In this document: in pieces, positions 1 to 11,025 of the stretch
Numbering within the stretch: position 1 is the first letter of the stretch
How the letters are laid out: each line of letters opens with the position of its first letter
Source of the DNA: Paraconiothyrium sp. Pb-2020
Taxonomy: Eukaryota > Ascomycota > Dothideomycetes > Pleosporales > Didymosphaeriaceae
DNA: 64,000 bases
NCBI GenBank assembly: GCA_022419385.1
Contig: JAJUBI010000003.1
Location: 1,612,001 to 1,676,000 of the forward strand
Reading direction: 5' to 3'
Translations under genes and position numbers: made by a program
Notes under the pieces: model-generated
The model's input: only the letters and a program-made list of their open reading frames with translations
Told to the model about the DNA's origin: nothing
The model's database searches: none

Positions 1-985
1 AGCCGCCACGACGATGAAGACCTTCACTCCGATACAGCCATCTTTTCCTTGAATTGCTGGAATTCATCCGGGTCGCGTCTCCAACGCGCTCTCGCGTCAG
101 GGAAGGACCTTGCCCTTCAGGCTCGTGAAAGCCAGAGGAATGCATAGGTAAGTGGACGGTGCTCGGCAGACAAACGTGAGCAAGGGAGACCGAACTGTGT
201 AACCTCTGATGCCACACCTACCATGAATATATGTATACGTCATCTCAAGCATTCTGCCAGTCAATAGGGCAGAGAGGACCCGGCTGTCGCTGTACTCGAG
301 GATCGGATTGCCGAAACTGATTAAACTACTCCGGCGTGGGATGGTTCGTGGATACCTTCATTCGTTAGGCTCGGCACCTCTCCCGCTCATCCTATCCGGA
401 GATAGAGAAACCGATAGATAATGCCTTTTTGCGATTGGGTTGTTCGATGAAGCGGATTGTAAACCGAAGTCTCGATTCGAGAGATGCAGTTGCCAGCCAC
501 CATGGAACAGGGTTCCCCTTTGATATTGCATATTCACGTCTTTTGTGGCTTAGGGAATCCCGGGCGCCAGTTTTTCTTTCGTTTTAACTGTCGAAAATCC
601 TTCCATGATCGCGATTGAGTACACACGTGCATTGTGGGTGCAGATGAATACTCGTCAAGCTTAAGACGGTGAAACGAGCGGCATGCATCCGCGGGTAGCT
701 TCCTGTCCAAGCCGATGGCGATCGAACGCAAAACACACTTGTCATCTGCTTTGGATGTGAGACGTAGGGACCTTGTCCTGCTCGTGGCTGCTGATTGCCC
801 CGCGGAAATCTGCCGGAAGGTGCTGCACATGACAGCAGAATGCGCTAGTCCGGAAGAGAAACGCATATCCAGAAAACAGTCTCTTGGGAGATCAGGAGCT
901 CAACAACCTACTCAAAACGGTTACTAATCTTTCCTCTATATTTAATCGCTGGACATCGTCCGCAAATGATAACATATTGACATCT

Positions 986-1100
986 ATTGTCTGAATATCA
1001 CTAGGAGGGGTTTTGTTTGCTAGGAAGCTTCGAATCTGAAGATTGAGTGCGTTCCCAAGCACTCAGGAAGACTGAAAAGGTGACTAAGGAGGCTTCATTG
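986..1100. repeat. degenerate dispersed repeat, copy 1
   Basis: About 115 bases align by eye at roughly 70-75 % identity with 50875-50987, with a few small gaps. Shared blocks include CACTAGGAGG, AGTTTTGTT-like, CCAAGCA and AAGGTGACT. Neither copy has an intact coding frame, and the flanks do not align. It could be the end of an old transposable element or a relic of a duplicated gene. The identity is an estimate, not a computed value. Confidence 0.4.
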
Positions 1101-1108
1101 GCATATAC

Positions 1109-1330
1109 ATGAACGACATAATACAGGACATTAGATACTCTGGAAAAGGCAACAAAGACCTGCTTAAGAAGACGTGTAAGATTGCAAAGCAAGGCAGGAC
1201 CAAGTGTTACAGCAAGTGGAAGTGGAGGACCACGCCGTCTCGCGGGACTAAAACCCAGTCATACACGTGCATTGAAGGCATACCCGACTGCTGCAACTAC
1301 ACCCTGCAGACCTGCTCCTTCAAGTACTGA
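1109..1330 (+). CDS. possible small cysteine-rich protein (73 aa), uncertain
   Basis: This 73-codon frame has six cysteines (C23, C33, C54, C61, C62, C69) packed into 47 residues, with a CC pair and many Lys/Arg. The spacing resembles small disulfide-stabilised secreted fungal proteins. No signal peptide is encoded in the frame, because an in-frame TAA lies eight codons upstream of the ATG. A secreted product would therefore need an upstream exon, which I could not identify convincingly. It abuts the repeat copy at 986-1100. Chance ORF is a real alternative. I do not assign a function. Confidence 0.25.
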   Translation: MNDIIQDIRYSGKGNKDLLKKTCKIAKQGRTKCYSKWKWRTTPSRGTKTQSYTCIEGIPDCCNYTLQTCSFKY

Positions 1331-3053
1331 AGATTCGATTCTCTGCACCATGAGAGAAATGACTTAGACAAAGTGTTTCATAGGGTAACCTCACCATTAA
1401 TGCAATCTAAGCGTCCCGATGCCACAATGAGCGGTTCATGCAAAAGTATTCGAGCCATGCAGAAGAGCGTATGATACGCGGTCAGGACTCAATGATACGT
1501 ACCTATGGTACGAAAGAGAAGGGAGCCCGCATGTAGACTTAACCAACAATAGACAATAAAGAGAAGGTGAGGTCGAATGATACCTTTTGACGCAGCTCAA
1601 CAGCTGAATTCCTACTTTGCCACATATCGAAGTGTTCCTGTCCTTTACTTATCTTGACATAATGCACGTTTCAGACGAGGCACACAATATTGCATCATAT
1701 GCTCGGCGCCTCTAACGCTGAAACCATGCCCAAGAATGTATGGCTGCGCTACGAAACAACCGACCGGCAAAGATAATCATTGTAAGCCAAGGATGATATA
1801 AGTCCTGCGCTATGGCTGGTAGAGAAGGCCGATAAGAATCAAGGTGCCGCGAGGTTGATTCGAGCCACTAAGTGGTGCATTTCCATTTCTCAAGGAGTTG
1901 TGTGACGAGTAAACATGGCTTCGAAGGTCGGCAAAATCGTTGGCACCTGTCGCTGTCGCTCCTGGTCTTGGAAATGACAATGGCTTGCTACACCAGGTCA
2001 TTGTAAGGCATGAGTATGTGGTAAGCGGGCCCCAAGAGGAGGAAGCGAAGGCTACTCATAGAGCCGACCTTCTCTTTCTACCACTCTTGCCCTTGATGTC
2101 CACCTGGTAGCTACCGATCGGACCAACGATACTAGAACGACTAGAGTCTAAGCCAACATTGGTGTCTCCACTCTTGTAATTTGGTCTTGACATTCTTTAG
2201 ACGCCTTCCAAGACGCCTTCCAATATGATCACCCGCCGCACTTGGAGCCCAGCACCTGATTCCTTTATAGGTCATTGCCTAGGGCTTCATCAAAGTAGTA
2301 CAGATCTTTATGAAGGATGCTGGAGAGTGGTATATACTACGCCTATTACTTGGTACAGCTAACAGTAGGGTTTTAGCTTAGGGGCCTTTACGCGCTGTCA
2401 AGATGGTAAGTCGCCCATCAAATGAGCCTTTTTCACATATGCAATCTCTTTTCGTGCCCACATATACACAAGATGCGCTTGCCAAACGTACTTCTCTATT
2501 CTTCGGCCTTCCGCGGTCTGCGGCCTTTGCATCGCTGATATCTGCTAAGCACTACGATCTCAGGATCGGAACGGCGTCAAAGAATGGCAAAATTGAGTGA
2601 TCTTCATCGATGCCTTTCCCTAGGTCACGTCTGTTAATGCGAACGTTTGGGAAGTAGGAGCTCCATGATATGCTGCGTGTCACGATCAGTAGGTCTATAG
2701 ACGTACCGCCAAATCACTGACTACCATCCTTTGCAGCAATTCGAGTTCTGGTATATACGCGTGATAGAGAAGGAGACTTCCACTATCGGTTGACCAGGTC
2801 GGCCCGCAGGCCGGGCCCCGCTAGTGCACGTGATCACGCCACTCCGTACCTGCCCACAACGCGTTGCGCTTGCACTCTACCTAGGTATAACTTGACGTGA
2901 CAACCTGCCAGGTGCTTGTGCCTGAGACCATCATGCTGCACCTGCGACATCCGTTGCTCCTCCAATCGATGCCAACCGATGGTTACCTGAACTGACTCGA
3001 CTCAGCAAATACTTCATCTGTGTATGCTTGGCTTGGACATTGTCAACTGAGTC

Positions 3054-4557
3054 ATGCCAGGAACGAAGAAACGTCACCACTATGACCTGGAGTTCACATT
3101 GAGAAGAGTATTTGGCAAGCGGGACTTCAGGTGAGCCTGGATTGACTCGCTGGAGTCAAACTCTGATCAGTATGTTTAGGCCTGTACAACGAGAGGTTAT
3201 CACCACGACGCTGAATGGAGAAGATGTTTTCCTCCAAGCTGCGACTTCTTTCGGAAAAAGCTTGTGTTATCAGCTACCTGCTGTTGTCGACTTCGGTATT
3301 ACCATCGTAATCTCGCCGCTTCTTGCCCTGATGAATAATCAAGTGGCTTCGATGAGGAAAGCAAACGTACGCGTAGAAACAATCAACAGCACCACGACAG
3401 CCGCCAATAAAAAGAGAATTAATGAAGACCTTCAATGCGGTCACCCCCTCACTCGCTTACTATATGTTACCCCAGAATACTGTCAGCTCGACTCCTTCCG
3501 CAGATTGCTCCGCGTTGTGCACTCCCAACGAGAACTCGCCCGCATCGCAGTAGACGAAGCCCACTGCGTCAGCGAATGGGGCCACGACTTCCGCCCTTCC
3601 TTCCAACAGCTCTCGTGGTTCAAGTCCGAATTCCCAAGTGTCCCCATCATCTGTCTCACGGCAACTGCAACAGCACGGGTCCGAGACGACATCATTACGA
3701 CCCTTGGCCTCGATGCCTCCAAGCTGAAGATGTTCCGCATGAGTACAAGCCGGCCCAATCTCCACTATGAAGTTCGCTTCAAGAGTGATGAGGAAGACCA
3801 CTACGATGACTTCGTCAAATGGCTCAAACACATCCATGGGAAACGCACCGCCCCTGAACGAGCATCCCAATTAGCCTCCCAGAACCAGCGCCCGGATAAC
3901 TGGCCAGGCATCATATACACGCTGTTCCGCAGGGACTGCGAATCGCTCGCCGCTCGCCTACGCATCGACGGCATAGGTGCAAGACCCTACCATGCAGGTT
4001 TGCCTCACACGGAGCGCGCCGACGCTCTCGCAGGCTGGGTCGCCAACAAAGAGGGCTACGATGTTATAGTCGCGACGACTGCGTTTGGCATGGGCATCGA
4101 CAAGGAAAACGTGCGCTTCGTAGTCCACTGGCAGATCCCCAAATCTTTCGAAGGATTCTATCAGGAAGCCGGACGCGCTGGACGAGACGGTAAAGCCTCA
4201 GCCTGTATATTATATTACAGCCGTGAGGACCGGGATCGTGCTTTGACTATGTTGGCTCGCGATCAACAGCGACAACCACAGAAGGGAAGTGGTGTGAATG
4301 CGCAGCAAGCGCAATTGAGGCATCGGCTCAACAGTATGCAGGCGCTAGTTGTTTATTGTGAAGGTACGACGAAATGCCGACATAAGGTGATCGCGAATTA
4401 CTTTGCCGATGATGGAGAGACGCCGTGTGGGATGGCATGCGATTGGTGCAGGGACGCGAGGGGTTTGGTGAGGAGGAAAGAAGCAGGGCTGGCAAGTGAG
4501 GAGTGGGTTGGCACGCAGAGGGAATTGGGTCGATACGATGTGGATGAGTACGAGTAA
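3054..4557 (+). CDS. RecQ-family ATP-dependent DNA helicase (short form)
   Basis: Two exons, 3054-3130 and 3180-4557, give 484 residues. The 49-bp intron joins the frame into the RecQ motif 0 FGKRDFRPVQREVI, which fixes both the start and the splice sites. Helicase motifs follow in order: Walker A with the unusual form TSFGKS (Lys about residue 52), the DEAH box (about 150), LTATAT motif III and the QEAGRAGRDG motif VI (about 353). A four-cysteine zinc site (CRH...CGMACDWC, about 424-449) closes the RecQ core. The protein ends about 35 residues later, so a full winged-helix RQC and an HRDC domain are absent; yeast Sgs1 is about three times longer. It should unwind DNA 3'-5' in repair or recombination, but it is a short paralogue rather than the Sgs1/BLM orthologue. 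The next gene (UBX) is convergent. Confidence 0.9.
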
Positions 4558-4832
4558 ACGGAAGCATTGCCGTGTATTTGTAGTCCTGGCGCACGACGCA
4601 AGGCAGCGGACAACTTTCTCATTGCGAATTCGTCGATGTGAAGAACAAAGAACTCACTGCTCCTTATGGTTGTAATCTACCGCACTAGGCTAAATGCATG
4701 CAGCACAAGATGTCCATATGCTTTTGTAAATCGTGTACTCGTATACCCGTTGTCATCATGCCATCGTCGTCGAGCATATCCTTCCTCAAAGTGAACTCCC
4801 ATCGAACTCTAAATCTAACAGGCCTCATTCAT

Positions 4833-5762
4833 CTATTTGACTATAAGGGCAGCGCTAGGAATCATTCCCGCCTCCTTTAGCGTCATGCCAAAGTCCGTCT
4901 TCTCGAAGACTTTCTTAGGGAAGGTTGTTGAGAAGGAGCTAACAGAAAGACCCTGCTCTTCCAATGAGTGTGCGACCTCAAAGAGCGTTGTATCGACGGG
5001 GAAAGACTTCATGACACGGCCGGTAGGAGTCTGCAGTGCAAGACGAGTCTCGGTATAGGCCGACGCGGGCTTCGACGTCGTAGGACCAGACGATGTCGGC
5101 GCAGCGGGTTCAGCAACCGGCGGAGGAGCCGCTCTACCCTCGCGCGCCGCCTTCTCCACTTCCGCCTTGCGCTTCCGTTCCTGCTTGTCCGCCTCCAATT
5201 TCTCTAGCACACGTCTACGCGCTGCTGCATCCTCCTCTTTCTCACGCTTCTTCTTCTGGGCCTCCTTTAACTGCTCCTTCTTTGCAAGGTCCTCCTTTAT
5301 ATCCTGGCTCTCTTTCGTCGCCTTCATGCGAATCTGTTCATTCTTCTTCCGATCAATCTTATCCTGCTCTGCCTGGCCCGCGCGCTTCGCCGCAAGCTTC
5401 TGCCGCAGGTCCTCGAGCTTCTGTTTTTTCTCCTCCTCGGTTAGTGGCTTAATTTCCTCGGTCGACTCGGAGAAATTGTCGTGTCCGGACTTGGTGGCGT
5501 GAAACTCAGCTTGCGCGGTGGAGCGGAAGCGCTTGCCGCAGTCATCGCAGACGAGGGAGCGGGCCTCTTCGCCCTCTTTGGGGTCGGCGGGCGGTTCCTC
5601 GGCGGCGGAGGCCTGCGCAGCTTGTAGCTCGTCGATGGGCGTGTCCTGACTTTTCTCCAGCCAGTCGATGGCGTCTTGCAGGCTGCCGGTTGCTTTGGAG
5701 GCAAGAGAGGCACGCTCCTTGTCGAAGCCCATGTCGAGCAGCTGGTCAAGATCTGAAGGCAT
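4833..5762 (-). CDS. UBA-UBX domain ubiquitin/Cdc48 adaptor (UBXN1/SAKS1-like)
   Basis: One uninterrupted exon of 309 residues. An N-terminal UBA domain (residues about 3-40, MGF motif) binds ubiquitin. A C2H2-type finger follows (CDDCGKRF...H...H, about 75-97). Then comes a long charged Lys/Glu/Arg coiled coil (about 108-205), a Pro/Ala linker, and a C-terminal UBX domain (about 228-309) that would dock on Cdc48/p97. Size and UBA-coil-UBX order match human UBXN1 (about 300 aa); the finger is an extra element. Expected role: delivery of ubiquitylated clients to Cdc48 in cytosol or ER-associated degradation. It is divergent from the VAP gene across 5763-6386, so the two may share a promoter region. 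Confidence 0.88.
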   Translation of the reverse strand: MPSDLDQLLDMGFDKERASLASKATGSLQDAIDWLEKSQDTPIDELQAAQASAAEEPPADPKEGEEARSLVCDDCGKRFRSTAQAEFHATKSGHDNFSESTEEIKPLTEEEKKQKLEDLRQKLAAKRAGQAEQDKIDRKKNEQIRMKATKESQDIKEDLAKKEQLKEAQKKKREKEEDAAARRRVLEKLEADKQERKRKAEVEKAAREGRAAPPPVAEPAAPTSSGPTTSKPASAYTETRLALQTPTGRVMKSFPVDTTLFEVAHSLEEQGLSVSSFSTTFPKKVFEKTDFGMTLKEAGMIPSAALIVK

Positions 5763-6386
5763 GATGATGGATGTGAGGACGTGATTTTGTGTTCTGATTT
5801 GGGTAGAACGTGTAGATCTGAGGGACTAGATCTGAAATCGTGTGGCTAAGGCGACTGGGTTGTTTGTAAGGCGCTGCTTTGACAGGACCCACGGTACAAG
5901 CGCAGACGTTCCGTGTTATGTATGGAGAGGAGGCAGCAGCGGGGTTATATTCTGTGGATTGCTGAGGGCGTGACGGGTGGTGAGAGCTTGGTTGCCCGTG
6001 CACACTCTAGAGGTCACAGTAAAACAAATGTCCTAATGCATTCAGAAAGGAAGGCAGGGTATAAGCAAGCTATGGTGAAATGGAAGCTATTGGATCGTAG
6101 GTCCAGAAGTGGCGCTAAGCCCTCGCATCGTCATCGTGCACAGGCCGTAACAGCCGAAGAGGAAACCCCCCGGCTGTACACTGTCCGCACGCACGCTCAC
6201 AGCTTCACGCCTCCACCCACCCCCGCGCAAACCTCTATATCACTTCCTCGACTTGTCCTCGAAAACCCTCGACTGTGTCGCGCCCACAGCAACCCTACCG
6301 TCTGCTCCCGAGCCGTCTCACGCGCTTGTTGACATCCACCTGTTGATTACCAACCCAACCGCGCACACTGCACTCGTGTCCAAGCC
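5763..6386. promoter_or_regulatory. divergent promoter region, UBX gene / VAP gene
   Basis: This 624-bp gap separates two head-to-head genes. The right half is CT-rich, as in many filamentous-fungal leaders, and leads directly to the VAP start codon. Short plus-strand ORFs here have no recognisable similarity. I could not assign a specific transcription-factor site. Confidence 0.45.
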
Positions 6387-7549
6387 ATGTCTGTCGAACT
6401 CGACCCTCCGGAGCTGGGCTTCAAGCGTGAGTTCACGCTACACGGTCGTTTAGCTTAGAAGGCTGAATGCAGGACAGGTCCCTTCCAACAGGAGGTCACG
6501 CAGACGCTCAAGCTGAAGAACAACCATTCGGACCCGGTGGCATTCAAGGTGAGCATTCACACGATCTCTTCAAGATAGCCTGAATACCCAACATATGCGC
6601 TACGAACATTGGTTAACACACGCAGGTCAAAACCACCGCTCCCAAGCAGTACGCGCCCCTCCATTCCGTGGCCCCCACCTCGCTGATGCTGAATACTATA
6701 GATACTGTGTGCGACCAAATTCTGGTCGTATTGAGCCAGGCGACCATGTCGAAGTGTCAAGTACGATATGGCCTCTATGTGTCTATATGTAGCCACTGAC
6801 GTATGTCTCAGTTCTTCTCCAGGCAATGAAGGAAGACCCGCCGCCAGATGCCAAGTGCCGCGACAAGTTTCTCGTGCAATCCGTTCTTGTTACTGCAGAC
6901 AAGGAGTTCACTAACGTCGCCTCCCTTGTAAGTCCAGTCCTAAGGCACAAGGAATAGATCGCCGCTGACATCGAGGTAGTGGTCAAACATCGAACAGACA
7001 GCCAAGTCCTCAATCCAAGAGAAAAAGATTAGGGTCGTCTTCCTCCCTGCCGACGGCAACATTTCGACACCCCAGACCAACGGCGCCGCCTCCCACCGCG
7101 AGTCCTTGCTTTCGTCGCCCTCACCTGAGGCTGTCACGCCCCAGCGAGGTTCCACCGAGCAGCCCGTTGGATCCGTTTCGCGCCCAGAATCTCGTCCAGC
7201 AGAGAGCAAGAATCTCGGAGATGCTCGCGAATCGGCTTACAACCCAGCCACTTCTTCTGGAGTGGCGGCTACCGTCAGTGCAGCCGCAGCGGGTGTAGCA
7301 AATGCTATCCCTACCACTTCTGAAGAACTTCAAGCCCAGCTCGCCGATGCGAAAGCCACCATCTCGAACCTAAGGCAACAGCTCGAGACATCTACGGGTC
7401 TGCGCCAGCGCAAGACCGAGCCCACGCGGGACTCCAAGGAACAGTTGCAGAGTGCTGTAAGCACCCAGCAGGCGCCTGGCGGTGTACCCATCCACATCGC
7501 GGCCCTCCTCGCCCTGTTCAGCTTTCTTCTCGCGTATTTCTTGTTCTGA
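6387..7549 (+). CDS. scs2: VAP/Scs2-family ER membrane contact-site protein
   Basis: Six exons: 6387-6426, 6478-6548, 6626-6648, 6702-6760, 6812-6927, 6980-7549, giving 292 residues. The N-terminal MSP domain (about 1-125) starts MSVELDPPELGFKRPF and contains the KTTAPKQYCVRPN signature that binds FFAT motifs. That signature is interrupted by an intron after the first two bases of its Gln codon. A Ser/Pro-rich linker and a heptad-like region (about 225-255) precede a C-terminal hydrophobic anchor (about 274-292), making it a tail-anchored ER protein. VAPs recruit lipid-transfer proteins and tether ER to plasma membrane. Five tiny introns in the first 600 bp make this gene easy to mis-annotate; only the last exon stands out as an ORF. 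Confidence 0.92.
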
Positions 7550-8470
7550 TCTCGCTTCCCCGCAACATCCCACGTCGGTTTAGGCGAGCTCCCCGGGGTA
7601 TGGTGACGGCTCCGATAGCGGGCAGAAGGAGGGTCGCAGAAGACGGCATCATACTGTCTCGATAGCGGTCACGAAAAGGAAGCCGAAGATACTTGATGAG
7701 ATGGAAGACGAAGTGGAGGAGACGTTGCCCTGATTCCCCCGTGCTGGCGCTTTTACATATTCCCGTGGAGGCTGGCAGTTGTTTTTTTCTTGGGGCATAT
7801 ACCTATACTTGGAGGAGAGATGTGGAAGAGGTGGTTGTGGACGGATTCGAAAGCATATTCACGACTATGGGCCCTACCTGTATCAACACACTCCGTAATA
7901 CGATTCTTGCAGAAACGTTTGGATCCCACAGTTCATGCGCCTTATGGTATGCGGATAAGGCAGCAGAGAGTGACTCAGACTGCACACACACGCCCTTCGC
8001 GCTGTGCTGTTCCATCATGGTACGACGTGAAAAGGTGAAGATCTGCGATATCGCTTTGCGCATGCTCTTAGTCACCCGCACAGGCCAATGGAGGTGCTTG
8101 CGAAGTAGACGACAATTTTTGTGGGGTTGGCGAAGACAAGCTCGTCATTGGAGCGCACAGCTTGCAGGCACGCCCTCCGCAGCGTCAGTGGATGCTTTCC
8201 CCATGCCATTGCTGCCGCGCTTTACCGACGCGAAAAGGTTTGGTTATCTGCGCTGATAGCGCCTGAGATCACTTGACCAGTGGCGTCCGACGTTGTGTGC
8301 CCCACCAAAAGCGCGCGCCGACGCCGACGAACGGGCGCGCGGTCTGGTTGACTCAGTCGAATTTCTTTGAGCCCAGGCTCACATTAAATCATACCTCTAC
8401 ATAACCTTTCCCCCCTCTCTGCCTTCTTCCTTCCCTCAGATTCTCCTTGACTGACCGGAAACGAAGCAAG
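7550..8470. other. intergenic, VAP 3' end and asparagine synthetase promoter
   Basis: Contains the 3' flank of the VAP gene and the promoter of the asparagine synthetase gene. A 187-codon plus-strand ORF at 7693-8256 shows no recognisable domain and is not called. The last 200 bases are GC-rich, then CT-rich, and hold a Gcn4/CpcA-type site at 8349. Confidence 0.5.
8349..8355. promoter_or_regulatory. TGACTCA Gcn4/CpcA-type site upstream of asparagine synthetase
   Basis: A perfect TGACTCA, the consensus bound by yeast Gcn4 and its filamentous-fungal homologue CpcA/CPC1, lies 116 bp before the start codon of the asparagine synthetase gene. Amino-acid biosynthetic genes are classic targets of this general control. 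Binding is inferred from sequence and context only. Confidence 0.6.
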
Positions 8471-10588
8471 ATGTGTGGTATCTTTGCGTGCTACAGGTAT
8501 GCTCAGACACTTTGTTCCCCCCTCGGGTGCCCCCCCCTCCGAGGTCGCTGCTGTTTGTGATAAGTGACTAACGCAAGAAAAGGCACCCCGATGTGCAGCA
8601 ATTCAAGCCCACGGCCCTGAAAATGGGCAAGGCGTGAGTTTTCCACCGTGTTTTTGCTGTGGGTGGCCATTGACACATTCGCGACAGCATAAGGCACCGA
8701 GGGCCTGATTGGAGTGGCAACTGGATTGCGAACGATACGAGTATGCTACGCAAAGCAGTGCACCTGAACAGGGAACTGACATTGTGTAGTCCTCGTCCAC
8801 GAGCGTCTGAGTATCGTCGGTGTTGGTATGCGAAGTCACACGAGCACACTAGAGCTGGAAGGCTTACACTGGCACAGATACGGGCGCGCAGCCATTGGTC
8901 AACGATGAGAAGACAGTCTCCCTGGCTGTTAACGGCGAAATATACAACCACCGCATCCTCCGCAAGGGCCTCAAGAGCCCTTACAATTTCAAGACACATT
9001 CAGACTGCGAGGTCATCATCCCGTTGGTAAGATCGTCTGCATCCACATATGGCACGCAAGCGGAAAATCTGACTGGGCACAGTACCTAGAACATGGTGTT
9101 GATGCTCCCAAGAAGCTTGATGGCATGTTCTCCTGGGTCCTGCACGACAAGACCCAGGACCGAGTCATCGCTGCGCGAGACCCCATCGGTGTCACCACTT
9201 TTTACATGGGCCGGTCAAGCCAGACGCCCGGCGCCGTCTTCTTCGCTTCTGAACTGAAGTGCTTACATCCCGTGTGCGATAACATCATTTCATTCCCCCC
9301 AGGCCATGTCTACGATTCGAAGACGGACAAGCTCACGCGCTACTACAACCCCAAGTGGCTCGCCGAGCCCGACAACATACCCACAAAGCCCGTAGATTAC
9401 AAGGAGCTGCGAGCAGCACTAGAAACCTCCGTGCGCAAGCGGCTGATGGCCGAGGTGCCATACGGTGTGCTCCTGTCTGGTGGTCTGGACTCCAGTCTCG
9501 TGGCTTCGATCGCCCAGCGCGAAACCCAGCGCCTCAACGAGGCCGCACGGAAGCGCGCCGCGGAACAGAAAGAAAAGAACGGCAAGCTCAACGGGTACGC
9601 CATCGACGGCCATGCTCCCGGTGGCCTAGTTGGTATCGACGATACAAACGAGCTCGCAACCGTGCAGATGCTCCCCGAACTCAACTCCTTCTCAATTGGT
9701 CTTCCTGGATCTCCTGACGGCGTTGCTGCGCAAGAAGTAGCAGACTTCCTCGGCACGCGACACCACACCTTCACCTTCACGCTCGAGGAAGGTCTCGACG
9801 CCCTCTCAGACGTCATCTTCCACCTCGAGACGTTTGACGTAACTACCATCCGCGCCTCCACCCCCATGTTCCTGCTTTCCCGCAAGATCAAAGCCATGGG
9901 CGTCAAGATGGTGCTCTCGGGCGAGGGTTCAGACGAGATCTTCGGCGGGTATTTGTACTTCCACAACGCGCCCGACAAGGCTGCTCTCCACGCCGAAACC
10001 ATCCGCCGCATCGAAAACCTGCATCTCGCCGATTGCTTGAGGGCTAACAAGAGCACGTCTGCGTGGGGTGTAGAGGCCCGCGTCCCCTTCCTCGACAAGC
10101 AGTTCCTCAACGTCGCCATGTCCATTGACCCCGAAGAGAAGATGATCAAGAAGCCCGAGCGAATCGAGAAATATATCCTCCGCAAGGCGTTTGACACCAC
10201 CGACGAGCCTGAGACACCCGCCTACCTCCCCGATAAGATCCTTTGGAGACAGAAGGAGCAGTTCTCCGACGGCGTAGGCTACGGTTGGATCGATGCGCTG
10301 AAGGACGAGGCGGAGAAGAAGGTTACTGATGAGATGATGAAGAACCCGAAGCCCGAGTGGGGAAGCGATGTGCCGGATAGCAAGGAAGCGTACTGGTATA
10401 GGACCATGTTCGACGAGCATTTCCCGAGTTATTGCGCGAGTACCGTTATGCGGTGGACGCCGACGTGGAGTAAGCAGACGGATCCTAGTGGACGGTATGT
10501 TTACCCTGTTTTGTCACGAGATGGGAAAGATACTAATGATTGCAGTGCTATCGCCGTGCACGAGCAAAAGTACGAGACCGCGCAGTAA
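8471..10588 (+). CDS. ASN1: asparagine synthetase (glutamine-hydrolysing)
   Basis: Seven exons: 8471-8496, 8583-8633, 8688-8740, 8790-8825, 8878-9026, 9083-10494, 10546-10588, giving 589 residues. Yeast Asn1 is 572. The protein begins MCGIFACYRHP, placing the catalytic Cys2 of the class II glutaminase domain directly after the initiator Met. The RHRGPDWSG and NGEIYNH glutaminase motifs follow. The synthetase domain shows the ATP-pyrophosphatase loop SGGLDSS (about residues 237-243) and the GEGSDEIFGGY motif. It makes asparagine from aspartate, ATP and glutamine in the cytosol. The last intron is 51 bp and stop-free, so it can be read through as 17 extra residues; removing it restores DPSGRAIAVHEQKY. 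A Gcn4/CpcA-type site lies upstream. Confidence 0.95.
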
Positions 10589-11025
10589 GCGTTTTGCAAA
10601 AAGCATACGAGCCTCGATGTTACGAAGGATGGGATCAACAAGAGGACGACGCACGATTGGGCATAGTATGAGGAGTTGAAAAGGTAGATTGTCTTCTGAA
10701 TCTGTGCGAATACCAGAGTTATCTTCGTCTAATGATGGCGGATTAGATTCTTGTATATAGAATGTCATTTACCATTATGAGTCATTTAAGCACTTCAAGG
10801 GTCCTATTTACATGAGTTCGTCTGAACGCTATACATGGTACATACAACACGCAACAAGTGACAAGAGTAATGATAACTTCGGCGCAAAACGCTGGGTATC
10901 AGAGACCGTAGAGAGAACGTGTTCCACGACGCCGGAAAACACTTTTTTAACCCATCTAGTTTGTAGTGATATCGTCGTCCTATTCGAACTGGCCTACACA
11001 AGATGGCTGTGATGGTCCAGTGTGG
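10589..11025. other. convergent 3' flanks
   Basis: This 437-bp gap lies between the ends of two convergent genes (asparagine synthetase and the PQ-loop transporter). It presumably holds both 3' UTRs. I see no gene or repeat in it. Confidence 0.5.

Larger units (their letters stand above)
1..3053. other. gene-poor left flank
   Basis: Three kilobases in which I recognise no conserved gene. The open frames are short and overlap on both strands. It holds a small cysteine-rich ORF (1109-1330), a degenerate repeat copy (986-1100) and a 12-bp tandem duplication (2199-2222). No telomere-type repeat, tRNA or transposase motif was seen. The last few hundred bases before 3054 should contain the promoter of the RecQ-like gene. 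Confidence 0.5.

Noticed and set aside
1..600. Possible telomere-proximal end
   Set aside because: No TTAGGG or CCCTAA array; the RecQ gene alone does not show subtelomeric position.
2199..2222. 12-bp tandem duplication AGACGCCTTCCA
   Set aside because: Two copies in non-coding DNA; no sign of function.
7693..8256. 187-codon plus-strand ORF downstream of the VAP gene
   Set aside because: No domain, signal peptide or family pattern, and it occupies the 3' flank. Composition is not protein-like.
9397..10200. 267-codon antisense ORF inside asparagine synthetase
   Set aside because: A mirror of a highly conserved coding exon; GC-rich codon usage opens the opposite strand.
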